Assembly (NCBI GenBank): GCA_028583405.1
Contig: JAPTMU010000032.1
Span: 496,001 to 560,000 of the forward strand
Source: Pogonophryne albipinna
Taxonomy: Eukaryota; Chordata; Actinopteri; Perciformes; Artedidraconidae
Direction: 5' to 3'
DNA length: 64,000 nt
Position numbers and translations under genes: made by a program. Below are positions 11,724-22,080 of this stretch, in pieces. A model generated the notes under the pieces. That model was not told where the DNA came from, did no database searches, and saw only the letters and a program-made list of their open reading frames with translations. Position 1 is the first letter of the stretch, and every line of letters starts with the position of its first letter.

Positions 11724-12592
11724 AATTGTTGTCTGTTGCTTAAATAATTTCTCATCCAGTTTAATCCCACCCCTCTGATGCCATACCGTTCCAGTTTTAT
11801 CAGTAAAATATTGTGATCTATGGTGTCAAATGCTTTTTGTAAGTCTATAAATATTCCCACTGCTTGTTTTTTATTGTCCATGCAGTTTGCTATTTCCTCA
11901 CTTAATTCCATTAGTGCCATAGATGTTGATCTATCTTTCCTGAATCCATATTGACTGTCATCCAAAAGCTGATGTGTTTCCATGAAATTGTCAAGTCTTT
12001 TTGTAAAAAGCTTTTCAAGGATCTTGGAAAACTGAGAGAGCAATGAAACAGGTCTGTAATTTGTGTAATGGTGTTTATCCCCAGTTTTATATAATGGTAT
12101 AACTTTTGCTATTTTCATTTTATTTGGGAATTTACCAGATTGAAAAGACAAGTTAAAGAGATGAGTCAATGGTTCTGCAATTTCTTCAATAATGTTTTTT
12201 ACTATAATCATATCAATATTATTCCAATCGGTCGAGGATTTGCTTTTACATTTTCGCACAGTATCGATGATTTATTTTTCTTCGACTGGTGTGAGGAAGA
12301 AAGAGCTATTGTTTTCATTCCAGAGGTCCGTATCTTCCCCTTTAGTTGTTTCTACGGTTTTAATTTTTTCTGCCAGATTTGGCCCCACATTTACAAAGAA
12401 TTCATTAAAACCATTAACCACATCTTCTGTATTGTTAATAACATTATTTTTGTCCACAAAAAACTCAGGGTAACCAGAGCTTTTTGCTCCATTTCTAATG
12501 ACACTATTTAATACTTTCCATAAACCTTTCATATTATTCTTATTATTCTCTAATATTTTATTAAAAATAAAATGTATAAAAGTCAACCTCAC
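11724..12592 (-). pseudogene. LINE reverse transcriptase, N-terminal half
   Basis: The frame runs from about 12592 to the Rex3 insertion point. It contains NNSSFFLTPVEEK, then YRPVSLLSQFSKILEKLF, DDSQYGFRKDRSTSMAL and IFIDLQKAFDTIDHNILL, which carries the first catalytic Asp. A single in-frame stop at 12272-12274 separates the two visible ORFs without a frameshift. The domain is cut at LSNRQQF, and the same residues QQF restart on the far side of Rex3, confirming that this half joins the one at 7396-8375. Confidence 0.8.
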
Positions 12593-12780
12593 ATGATGAT
12601 GTGATACCAGTTTTCAAGCACAGTAAATATTCTCTTCCCAGAGTATATGATGGGACCAAAGTGATGATTTAGTACATGGTTTTAATAATACTTTTGCTTT
12701 TCAATGTTTGCCATTTCAAACCATGAGCTGGTTCAAATCGTATTTGCCTTGATTTACAAAATGTTCTCATTTGTTTTATC

Positions 12781-13010
12781 AGTACAGCTTTGAAGCTTTT
12801 GTGCTTTTCTTTGCCATAGTCCACTTTGGACTATATGAGATATTTCAGGATTGCACTTTTAACTCACTTGAAAAGTTCTCACTTGCTTGGTTTCAAAACA
12901 TAACAAATGCCATAATCTGTTCAATGCTATTTTTCATTGCTGTTGCCGGCCACTATTGCTCATGTAAACCTACTACTGCTGCGCCCCCTGTAATCTCAGA
13001 GGCACCCTGA
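12781..13010 (+). CDS. Exon-like ORF for a membrane-protein C-terminus, unrecognised
   Basis: A pyrimidine-rich stretch and CAG (ttgttttatcag, ending 12780) precede an open frame beginning YSFEAFVLFFAIVHFGLYEI and ending GHYCSCKPTTAAPPVISEAP before a TGA. Two hydrophobic helices (about residues 4-18 and 43-59) flank a loop with a Cys, and a short Pro/Ala-rich tail follows. There is no ATG at its start, so it reads as a terminal exon after a 3' splice site. The NxTNAIICSMLFFIA segment recalls the last helix of MARVEL-type four-helix proteins, but this is weak. It lies inside the right part of the 3594-13575 hAT, so it could be captured host DNA or chance. Confidence 0.3.
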
Positions 13011-13754
13011 GTCATTTTGTTCTGGAACAAACATGGCCAAACAAACATGGCCATATACTAAACAAAATACAGAGCCCATTCCGTGTTTCCGTGTCCTGTT
13101 ATTGTTTACTTCCTGTCTGCCTTCTTCTGGTGATTTATCTGACGTCCAGCGCTCCGTCTTTTAACCTCTTTTCCTTTCTCTTTCTGGATCCTCCTTAGCA
13201 ACCTTCATTATAGTCCTTGACAGTGGTCTGTACTGGATTAACAACGTGTCACATGTTAAGAATTTACAATCAGAATCGAGTATTCAACTAAGCCGTGTAA
13301 TACAAGTTGTTAGTAGCCTTAAGGGCCTACACAGTTGTTATGCTATACCACATCACCCTTCACTGGATGTATAATGAGCTGCACTAAACTACATTTCAGC
13401 ATTTAAAATACCTAGCCATTCTTTTGAGGTTATTTTGGTGAAAGTAACTCAAAAGTAACTAAAGTAGTGTAACTCATTACATTTCAGAGACAGTAATATT
13501 GTAATGTAACTTATTACTTTCAAAAGACAGTAATATGTAATATATTACATTTTGGAAGTAACTTGCCCAACACTGGTAAAGACTATGAAATGGTGACTTT
13601 ATTTGATCATTTCAGTAAAAACTAACGTTCATATTTCTCTTTTTGATTATAATACTGATGAACGTTCAAAACAAAGCACTTTAGCAACTTACCACATACG
13701 TTTTAAAATGCTTAATAAGCACCGTAACTTTCATGATATAATTTCTCCGTCATA

Positions 13755-13935
13755 ATCGGTTGTTTCCGTGAACGGCCGACTGTTGTGTGACGGCAAATGC
13801 TGCGGCTGCAATGCATTGTGGGGCAGCATTTTCTCCTCTCCTTTCGGTGAGGGAGGTCCAGTGGTTCCTAAGCTAAAGGAGGTTATCAAGGAAGTTTGAA
13901 ACCTCCTTTCCTATCATCTAGAGAATTGGAACGGC
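13755..13935 (+). repeat. Unnamed interspersed repeat, copy 1
   Basis: This segment (ATCGGTTGTTTCC ... ATTGTGGGGCAGCAT ... CTCCTCTC ... GAGGTCCAGTG ... CCTAAGCT) is clearly homologous to the reverse complement of 45675-45870, matching in order over about 180 bp. No coding was seen. It directly flanks the outer hAT nest, and no boundaries could be set. Confidence 0.5.
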
Positions 13936-14695
13936 ACTTATCATGGCTGCCACTGAGGGACTTCCGGGTCATTTCACTCCGTTAGGAAGGTTCCTAAACT
14001 AAATGGACTATTCGACTGCAGCCCAGTTCTTATTATACATCCATGCATCATACCCATAGATCATACCCTTCTGTCGCATCACGTTTCCGGATTAGTGTTT
14101 ACAAATCTGAAAGGAGCCGGTCATCTCCCAACCACCTTGAAAACCAGGACTGGATTTCTCAAACCGACTGGATTGACTAAAATGACTGCCGTGGTAAATT
14201 GACTGTTTTATTTATTTTGAAGAAAACCCGAAGTGGAACGTTTTGGATTTAAAAGTGAACTGTGGGAAGAAGGATTGTTTAATTGTTTGTGGGGTATTCG
14301 AAATACACTTGCTGTTTGTGATTATAATTTTGAGTTGTGTCTTTAATTATTTTTCTAATGTCATTCAATGTTGGGTGTTTGCAGTGAGATGTATACACGT
14401 GTGTGCAGTACACAGACTTACTAAAACTGACTGTGACTATCAACATCTTAAATGTCAGGAGAGAGACCTGACTGGCACCCTAAAAAAATAAAGAAACATA
14501 AAAAAGCAAGTCAATCTTTCACAGTATGCTTGTGTGTGAGAACACCGGCCCTCTAGACACAAAAGTAGAGGAAGTGATGGTGGGACATTTTATCAGCGGT
14601 GCTCATGAAATGAATAAAGCTGAAACACTGGACAGATCTTAAAATCAGGGTAACGATAGACCCGTATGAAGATAAACAACCTCTCCATATATTGC
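13936..14695. other. Non-coding stretch, nothing recognised
   Basis: The ORF at 14243-14491 has no recognisable domain, and its end is an A-rich run with AATAAAG. No TIR, RT or exon match was found. Part of an unidentified repeat or plain intron. Confidence 0.3.
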
Positions 14696-14898
14696 CTTAC
14701 GGCCCGTCCACACAGCGGCTTTGGAAAAAGCTTGCCGGCGGGCGTGTCTGAAGCTCGACCAACAACCAATCACATGAATCTCCCGCCCCTGACACACAAG
14801 CAGCGGTTTGATTGGCTAGAGCTTGTACTGGCATATGATTTGATTGGCTGACGCTTCCACCGAAAGCTTCCAACGCCGCTGTGTGGACGGGCCGTAAG
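14696..14898. mobile_element. 203-bp MITE with CTTACGGCCC ends
   Basis: The ends CTTACGGCCCGTCCACACAG and CTGTGTGGACGGGCCGTAAG are perfect inverted repeats, and the symmetry continues inward (CGGC/GCCG, AAGCTT blocks). Two ATTGGCT CCAAT-type motifs lie inside. No target duplication is obvious, so the superfamily is open. The sequence could fold into a long hairpin. Confidence 0.75.
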
Positions 14899-15208
14899 AC
14901 TAATATTTACGGAAGTCACGGCGATCTCTCAGCCTCTCAGGAAAGCTGTGATTCGAAGAGGGTTATTCCTCCTTCTACCCACCATAGATGTCACTCTGTT
15001 ATCACAGTGCTATTCTAATTAAAGCACCTTTCAAATTGCAGCTTAATAAAATGTTTTAAAGAGGATCTATATTGCTGTCTGCAGTCCTAAGGCAACTTTC
15101 TAATACTTTTGTTTAATATTTTTGTAAATACGGTCGTATGACTGTATATTTTAAAACACAGTGTATTTAAGCTCTTAAAGAAACTATTTGGGCTGGGTGG
15201 CGCTCTAT

Positions 15209-16574
15209 CAGTGACGTGCGGTGAGGTTCATGGCTGGTGAGGCACTGACTCTTTCAGAGTCAGATTTACAAATATTATATATTTTGACCTTAAAGGTGGT
15301 GGGGTAGGTAATTTTGGAGAAACCAGCTCGAGTGCGCTAGAATTTGAAAATACACAGCCCCTCCTCCAACACACACGAACGCGCACATGACCAATGAGGG
15401 CACGAGATAAGTTTGTGCACAGATGGAAGGCTGACAGGCAGGTTATTTTAGCCGGGCCGGCTAAAATGAGTGGTCGTGCTTTTTACAGTACTACGGCTTC
15501 CACAGATGAAATGTTTTTATGTATTTTTTGTCAAAGCACTTAAGATATTCATTGCTATCGGGATGTTAAGAGCATTCCATGGAATATAACAAAAAGTGTA
15601 TTTCGTGCCGGTTTCTCAAACTTACCTACCCCACCTTTAATCGAAATATTCTGTTATTTTCAAAAGCTTTTTTAGTCTGATGCTTCGATTCATTTTAAAC
15701 AGACCGTTCAACAAAAGGATAGCCAAAATCTAAATATTGGATTGTTCTCTCTTAGTAAGATCCAATTTTCATTACAAATGTGGTCTTACCTTGACTTGAA
15801 GATGAAGTCCATGCTATCCTTCTGGACAACAATCTTTATTACTTTTTTGTAAAAGTCCTCCTTATCTTCCTCTAGTTTCAAAAGCCTAGCTTGTTGTTTT
15901 CCTCTACCGTCTCTGCTTAGAATAACAGTAGCAACAAGAACCTGTAGGCTCACTTGCGCCCCCTTCAGTGCGGCAGAGGTTGTGGCTGCCTCCCCTGGTG
16001 CTTTTTTCATTGCCGTTGTATGATGAGACCAGCGGGCTTAAATATCATATATACGTGAAATAAGTTATTTAGAGACTATGGATGGCGAGGATAAATGTAA
16101 TAAAGGGATCTACAAACATTACATTGGTGACATACAGTGAGATGGTGCAGGCATGCGCTTAGGGCCCGCTTTCCAGACAGTTTCTGTGGGGTGACGCATT
16201 CTGAGGTGAGGCAGAGCTCATCTGTGCCTCACCTCACCACACAGTAACTGGCTTGAGCGCGCTCACAAAATAAGTGCCCGCGCTAAATTAGTGCCCGTGC
16301 TCCAGCCAGTTACTGTGGGCTTACGAGAGGCAGAGCTCGTCCCTGCCTCACTTCTCAATCTCATCGCTCCCCGTAGTTGTAGCGGAGCTCGGCAAATTAG
16401 CCGATTTTTACTATAAAAAGCGATTGGAATCAAACAGAAATCACATTTACAACACAGATCAGTGGACACATTTTATTATTATTATTTTTTGTATTATTAT
16501 TCTTTTTTTCTGTGACATTGGAGAATGACAAGTGAGGCTCTGCCTCACCTGCCTCCCCTGACCGCACGTCGCTG
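15209..16574. mobile_element. Non-autonomous hAT element with CAGTGACG ends
   Basis: The left end CAGTGACGTGCGGT and right end ACCGCACGTCGCTG are inverted repeats flanked by identical 8-bp cgctctat (15201-15208 and 16575-16582). The subterminal GTGAGGCA/TGCCTCAC blocks are repeated many times. The 74-residue minus-strand ORF at 15786-16010 has no recognised domain. A separate TTAA element is nested at 15294-15636. Confidence 0.8.
15294..15636. mobile_element. 343-bp TTAA-flanked MITE nested in the hAT
   Basis: The ends AGGTGGTGGGGTAGGTAA and TTACCTACCCCACCT are near-perfect inverted repeats, bordered by TTAA on both sides (15290-15293, 15637-15640). TTAA duplication is typical of piggyBac and Kolobok-type elements. 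Inner GAGAAACC/GGTTTCTC extends the symmetry. No coding. Confidence 0.7.
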
Positions 16575-16639
16575 CGCTCTATAGCTTAGGGCCAATAGGA
16601 GACCTCGATGCATTATTTCCCCTCCTCCTCATTGGCATT

Positions 16640-17250
16640 CTGTGCAACTACTGGGACTAGTGAGCATTTGGGATCCACTAGTACTACTAGTGAACATTTT
16701 AAGCCTCACTAGTTCACTAGTGGAATTTAAATGTATCTCACTAGTAAACTAGTAAAGGCAAAAGGTGCACTAGTTAAGGTGTAGACATTTTGAGCCCCAC
16801 TAGTTAACTAGTAAGGTCAAAAGAGGCGTCAACTAGTGAACCTTTTGCCTTTAATAGTTAACTAGTGAGTGATTCTGGGTGCTACTAGTTAACTAGTTCA
16901 GACACATGTATGCCACTAGTTAACAAGTTATGCTTCTTTTTTGTAACTAGTTAACATGTCAGAGTTTTTGCAGTGCACTAGTTAACTTGTAAGACTTTTA
17001 GTGTCACTATTACGGTCAGAGGGCCACTAGTTCATCAAAAAGCTTACAAGTTGGGACTTTGGTGCTACAAGTGCTGCTCCTGGCGTCACTAGTAAGGCTT
17101 ATGTTATTATTACGACAATTACTCTGTAGCTATGTTAGTTTGACAATAAAGAACCTTGAACCTTATGTGATAACTAGTTAGACAAAAGTGCCACGAGTTG
17201 CTGAAAAAGAGTGACTAGTATAATGTTTTATTGAACTAGTAAAGCAGAGT
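16640..17250. repeat. ACTAGT/GTTAAC palindrome-rich degenerate array
   Basis: The hexamer ACTAGT or one-base variants recurs roughly every 15-40 bases, often as the compound palindrome ACTAGTTAACTAGT. The separators are non-identical but share words (AAAGGCAAAAGGT/CCTTTTGCCTTTA, CATTTTAAGCC/GACATTTTGAGCC). No ORF. A short LINE tail interrupts it at about 17108-17163. Confidence 0.7.
17108..17163 (+). repeat. L2-type LINE 3' tail fragment
   Basis: The segment CTCTGTAGCTATGTTAGT, GACAATAAAGAACCTTGAAC matches the tail at 63525-63570 that ends the L2/Maui-type LINE there. Only the last about 60 bp are present, so it is a severely 5'-truncated insertion inside the ACTAGT array. Confidence 0.6.
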
Positions 17251-17400
17251 GCCAAACTAGTGTGACCATATATCATATATATATATATATCAATAACAAG
17301 TGAAATCAAAGAGCCAGCTAGTGTAGGCAGCTGCCATCTGATATCAAGGATATGGAATAAATACTCAAATGGCTTGCCATAGTGTGTGAGGCGCTCCTAC

Positions 17401-17502
17401 CTTGTCTGCTCCACACTCTGTTCCATCCAGAGGAGCGTCCAGTTTGGTCTTGCAGGAAGCATCTCCCTCGACTAAACACCACAAGCCTGCACACATCAGG
17501 TG
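17401..17502 (-). CDS. adamts17: ADAMTS17 coding exon (exon D of this window)
   Basis: On the minus strand, CAG then a 102-bp exon encode [18 protein letters not shown], then [16 protein letters not shown], then a GTAGGA donor. This is the cysteine-rich segment of the disintegrin-like region of ADAMTS proteases, with C-x4-WC, C-K-T-K-L and DGTECG; it matches ADAMTS17 best from memory. It is phase 0 on both sides and joins exon C (27025-27175), which also ends phase 0. ADAMTS17 is a secreted zinc metalloprotease of the extracellular matrix; this region helps substrate recognition. The 3' splice site is unusual: a 141-bp (TG)n tract stands where the polypyrimidine tract should be. The following exon was not found in the window. 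Confidence 0.9.
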
Positions 17503-17507
17503 CTGAT

Positions 17508-17929
<422 letters not shown>

Positions 17930-19100
17930 GGCGAGACACCCCAGGTGAATAGGGTAATTTTTTTAACTTAAAGGTATCAGCTAGAAATTTCTCCAGTTAA
18001 TTACTTACAATAAGGCAATTGTCTTTTGTATTACAAGTTTTCTGAAATAGCATGTTTAAATATGCAAATTTTCCATTATCTCAATAAATATGCACATATT
18101 TTAACACATTTCAGGAATCGAAATCTGAACTTTGGATAAAGCCAGGTTCAAAATTCTTGTTTCATTTTGTAGTCATATTAGTATCTAAGGCTTTTACAGA
18201 AGGGATATTGGATATCTCTCTTTATCACTCCATAAATCAGAAAATACTGTCAACAGCCCTAAAATATCAATTTTCGCCATGTTTTTAGGTATAAAATGTT
18301 GTATAATTCAGGCTATGAATGATATATGAACAAACCCTTCTGTAAAAGCCTTCATAATATTGATAGGAATATAACTGGAAGGTTTGGTGTCTCTACGTGC
18401 TACTGAAGTTGAAATTTCGAACTCAGAGTAGGAGAAAAAACTCATTTTGAGAAAACGACCTTTAAAGATTGCAGTGAGGCGCTAGCTAAACCCTCCTGTT
18501 CTTTGGATGATAGCTTGCACATCGACGCACTCCGTGAAGGTATTTCATGTTCGGGGTCATTTGTTTTTTGTGTGACAATTGTTGTCGTCTTCTCTGTGAA
18601 CGTTTTTTTCGCCGTTCTTTTGCCATTTTGAGATTTCAATTTCGAGCGGAAAGCTAACCAGGAAGTGTTTTAGCACACCACGTGACGCATCTGAACGAAT
18701 CACGTTGTCAGAAATTGACACCAGCCAATGAGATTTCGTTTCTTAGTTTAAGACCCCTTTGTGCTTTCACGATTGGTTGCTGATACAAAGGAAATGACCA
18801 TATTTGGATCCGATGAGATTGTGCAGGAGAGACACAGCTTTCCAGCGATATCTCTGTTGACATGGTGCACACAACGGCCGCGGTACTTTATGTTACGTTA
18901 GAATGCTAACTTTTGGTGAATTTAGGAGAAATCTACAGACGCAAATAGAAAAACTATAGTAAAATAAACACTTAAATGTGTATTTTGTACGTTTTCCTTC
19001 CAAAAGCCTGAAAGAAAACATGTTATAGAATCAAAATAGCACAAAATCTCAAAATTGACCAGTACTTGAAAAACGATGTTTTTGCCTGCCGTGTCTCGCC
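17930..19100. mobile_element. TIR element with GGCGAGACAC ends
   Basis: The left end GGCGAGACACCCCAGG (17930) and right end CCTGCCGTGTCTCGCC (19100) are inverted repeats. TAA stands just outside at 17927-17929 and one base outside at 19102-19104, so a short duplication is possible. Inside, AAGGCTTTTACAGAAGGG at about 18189 and CCCTTCTGTAAAAGCCTT at about 18336 form a second inverted pair. No transposase is visible. It ends immediately before the left outer repeat of the DIRS element. Confidence 0.6.
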
Positions 19101-19227
19101 ATAAGATCCGGTGCCGTCAACGAGTTCAGGACTATGGAATGTTCTCGCAGAAACACGAAATTCCGAGTGACCAAGAACTCTGGCGGTCATCCAGTATTCA
19201 TAGAACCGTAGTTACATACGTAACTAT

Positions 19228-19278
19228 CGTTCCATTTCATCCTTACTGACCGCCAGAGGCGGTGCTTTAGCACTGGAT
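19228..19278 (+). repeat. DIRS inverted terminal repeat, left
   Basis: Matches the reverse complement of 25045-25095 with one mismatch. It contains the inner palindromic CCGCCAGAGGCGG, which may serve recombination or second-strand synthesis. Confidence 0.85.
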
Positions 19279-19333
19279 GACCTATACCAACAGAGTCACG
19301 AGGAAGTCTGAATACTCACCCTATAAGGATGGC

Positions 19334-20450
19334 CTAGGCGGACTCTGCAGGAGGACCACACCCAGCGGGTGAGGGGTGGCAACATTCACCCTGTAGTATC
19401 TGGCGAATGTGCTCGGAGATGCCCATGTGGCCGCAGCACATATGTCCTCCAGGGGCACATATGTCCTCCAGGGGCACACCTCTCAAGGTCGCCCATGACG
19501 TGGAGACACTCCTGGTAGAGTGGCACTTTACTCTGGGTGGCAAGGGACGGTCATTCGCCCTGTATGCCTGGGCAATGACGTCCACGATCCAGTGGGACAA
19601 GCGCTGTTTTGAGAGCGCACGGCCCCTTCTAGGACCACCGTAACACAGAAAGAGCTGTTCAGACTGACGCATGCCTGCGGTAGTCTGGACATAAGCTCTA
19701 AGGGCCCGCACCGGGCATTGGAGTCTTGACCTCTCTTCCCCCTCTCCTGATGGGGGGTCAAACCGTGCCAGCTGGATAGGCCGATTAAAATGAGAGCGTG
19801 CCAGCACCTTAGGGAGGAACGCTGTGTTCGGCCATAAGGTGACACCTGAGCCATCTGAGTTCCACCTCAGACACGAGCTGTTCACGGACAAGGCCTGAAG
19901 CTCGCTTACACGCTTTGCTGAAGTGATGGCAAGAAGGAAAGCAGTCTTGGCTGAGAGCCACCTCAGTTCTGCCTGTAACAAGGGTTCAAAGGGAGGCGAG
20001 CATAGGGCATCCAGCACCAAGGGCAGATCCCATGTAGGGACCCTTGGGATGTTCGGGGGGCGAAGTCTCAGTGCTCCCCTTAAAAAGAGGGATACCAGCC
20101 TATGGCTCCCCACTGTGCTGTTGTCAACCCTTGCATGTTGAGCTGATATAGCAGCCACATACACCCTGAAGGTAGCGGGACACCGGCCGTCATCCAGGAG
20201 GGACTGCAGGAACTCAAGGGTAGTAGGCATCGAGCAATGTACTGGGTCCTCATTTCGCCCTTGGCACCAGTCAGAGAACAGTTTCCACCTGTTTTCGTAC
20301 TGTTTACGAGTAGATGGTGCCCTAGCATTGAGAATAGTCCTCCTGACAGGCTCTATGCAGTCGCTCAGCAGTGGGTCGGGCCCTCCAGTGGCCAGACCCA
20401 CAGCTGGAGGCGGCAGGGGTCGGGGGGCCATATTCGACCCTCCAGCTGAG
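19334..20450 (-). pseudogene. DIRS tyrosine recombinase with a 19-bp duplication
   Basis: The frame shows the phage-integrase-like layout. The core-binding part has RAPSTRKQYENRWKLFSDWC and FLQSLLDDGRCPATFRVYVA. The catalytic part has LLAITSAKRVSELQAL (first catalytic Arg) and VKCHSTRSVSTSWA (His-x2-Arg). The catalytic Tyr should follow within about 40 residues in a segment like TFARYYRV. That segment is present but out of frame, because cacatatgtcctccagggg is tandemly duplicated (19437-19455 and 19456-19474). The recombinase normally inserts a circular DNA intermediate. This copy lacks its Tyr in frame and is presumably inactive. Confidence 0.85.
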
Positions 20451-21153
20451 ACAAGAGGTCCTTCCTGTTGGGGAGACGCCAAGGTGTCCCGCAACAGAGT
20501 CTGTGCAGCAGGGAGAACCAAGTCCTGGCTGGCCAGAAGGGGGCCACCAGAAGAAGCCTGTGGCCCTGATGAAGCACTCTGAGGAGTGTTGGTAGGATCA
20601 GAGGGAGGGGTGGATAGGCATAGAGAAGACACCCTGGCCATGAATGAGCCAGGGCGTCCTGACCCAGAGGGCTGGTTTTCTCCCTCAAGGAGAACCACAG
20701 GAGGCAGTGGGTCGACATCTTCGAGGCAAAGAGATCTACCTCTGCCCTGCCGAAGAGTCCCCAGATGTTGGCCACCACCTCTGGATGAAGCCGCCACTCC
20801 TCTGGTGGAGGCTTGTGACGGGAGAGGGAGTCTGCGACTTGGTTCTGCTCTCCGGGCAGATACATTGACCGTAGGCTGGCCAGGCAAGGAGCTGCCCAGG
20901 TCAGGAGAGTCTGGGACACCTCTAGCAAGCGTGCAGATTTGGTGCCCCCTTGGTGGTTTATATGATACACCGTTGTAGTGTTGTCCGAGCAGACAAGCAC
21001 ATGCCTCCCCCTCAGGTATGGCAGGAAGTGCCTGAGTGCTAGGTGCACAGCTCGTAGCTCTAGCACATTGATATGTTCCGTGCCGTCCAGAGCAGACCAC
21101 TGCCCGGGCGGTCCTGTTTTGCCACACCGCACCCCATCCCGAGAGGCTGGCAT
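20365..21153 (-). pseudogene. DIRS RNase H and C-terminal extension
   Basis: This frame carries INVLELRAVHLALRHFLP (catalytic Glu), VLVCSDNTTTVYHINHQGG (catalytic Asp) and LPGEQNQVADSLSRHK (HN...AD..SR-type end motif). A further domain follows with EVDLFASKMSTHCLLWFS and YAYPPLPLILPTLL, common after RNase H in fish DIRS polyproteins. It continues the RT above after a frameshift and overlaps the start of the recombinase frame. Confidence 0.8.
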
Positions 21154-21179
21154 CCGTCGTACCGGTCTCTCTGCGGAAA

Positions 21180-22078
21180 GGGACGGAGCCCATGGCCACG
21201 CCCCTCGACATATATGACCTCTCCCTCCATGGGGATAGAGTGGAGAGGCACTGTTGTGACACCCTGATTTTTCTGTGCCTGTGCAACTTGGGGTCTAAGT
21301 GGAGGCCGTTCAGCCATCTCTGCAGGGGGCGCAGTGACAACAAGCCCAAGGGAATGACAGTTGAGGCAGCTGTCAGCATGCCCAAGAGGCGGAGAAACAG
21401 GATAAATGCCAGAGATCTGCCCCTTTTGAAGAGGGGAAGAAGCTGGAGGATGTCGTCCAGGCGCTGAGCAGATGGACAGGCCCGCATAGTGACTGTGTCC
21501 AGAGCCACCCCAATGAAGGTTAGGCTCTGAGAGGGGTTCAGACAACTCTTCTCCATGTTCACCTTGAGGCCTAGCCGGGCGACATGAGAGAGAAGGAGAG
21601 CCGTGTCCTGGGTCGACTGCAACCGGGATGGTGCACAGATTAGCCAGTCGTCTAAGTATGGCAGAATCTTCATATCCTGAGACTGCAGGGGTGAGAGGGC
21701 TGCCGCGACACACCTGGTGAACACCCTTGGGGAGAGGGAGAGTCCGAATGGGAGGACCCTGAACTGGAAATGACGGCCTCTGAAGGCAAAGCGAAGAAAC
21801 TGCCTGTGATGAGGTACAATAGGCACAAAATAAGCGTCCTTTAAATCGACGGACGTGAACCATTCCCCCCTGGCAACGGTACGAAGAACGTCCGCTGTGC
21901 TCAGCATATGGAAAGGTAAGATCTTTAGGAACTTGTTGAGTCCCCTCAGATCGAGGATTGGGCGAAGTCCACCGCCTTTCTTCCTTACCAGGAAGTAGGT
22001 AGAGTAGAAGCCCCCGGGCTTTGAGATGGGGTCCACAGGCTCGATTGCACCCTTGGCAAGGAGGACTGACAGCTCCTG
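21180..22078 (-). pseudogene. DIRS reverse transcriptase
   Basis: The open frame begins upstream of any ATG with LNQELSVLLAKGAIEPV and continues with FLVRKKGGGLRPILDLRGLN (RT motif 1), SVDLKDAYF (first catalytic Asp), LPFGLSLSPRVF and YLDDWL (catalytic YLDD near 21650). One residue expected after DAYF (usually His) is missing. The domain runs into the first RNase H motif GTTDASLSGWG and then breaks: a frameshift at about 21150 separates it from the rest of RNase H. RT and RNase H convert the element RNA to DNA. Confidence 0.85.
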
Positions 22079-22080
22079 GT

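Larger units (their letters stand above)
7070..12592 (-). mobile_element. Jockey/CR1/L2-superfamily LINE split by Rex3
   Basis: Minus-strand RT coding is found at 11724-12592 (N-terminal half) and 7396-8375 (C-terminal half). Between them lies a complete Rex3 copy with the 10-bp duplication aattgttgtc, so the halves were once continuous. The 3' end (low coordinates) is a run of GAAAT repeats at about 7076-7092 and an A-rich UTR. The sequence tcacat occurs at 7071-7076 and 12589-12594 and may be the LINE's own target duplication. The 5' end is truncated within the region upstream of the RT. The exact clade is not resolved by eye. Confidence 0.75.
3594..13575 (+). mobile_element. Large hAT element acting as frame for a 10-kb nest
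   Basis: The left end CAGTGTTGGG at 3594 and the right end CCCAACACTG at 13575 are inverted repeats. Directly outside are identical 8-bp flanks gtaaagac (3586-3593 and 13576-13583), a perfect hAT-type target duplication. The subterminal regions are rich in GTAACG/GTTAC and TAATGTAAC motifs. Inside are the element's own decayed TTF-finger coding piece near 4242-4350 and later insertions: an L2 LINE (4440-5716), a TIR element (5736-7066), a LINE (about 7070-12592) with a Rex3 copy inside it (8376-11723), and an exon-like ORF at 12781-13010. Because the outer duplication is intact, the whole 9,982 bp is one insertion grown by nesting. Confidence 0.85.

Noticed and set aside
12771..12780. Taking 12771 as the start codon of the membrane-like ORF
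   Set aside because: The codon is TTG within a pyrimidine-rich tract; the CAG at 12778-12780 is better read as a splice acceptor.
19334..22036. A 900-residue fused RT-tyrosine recombinase protein
   Set aside because: RNase H lies in a different frame in the middle; the fusion results from a frameshift in a DIRS element, not a designed protein.
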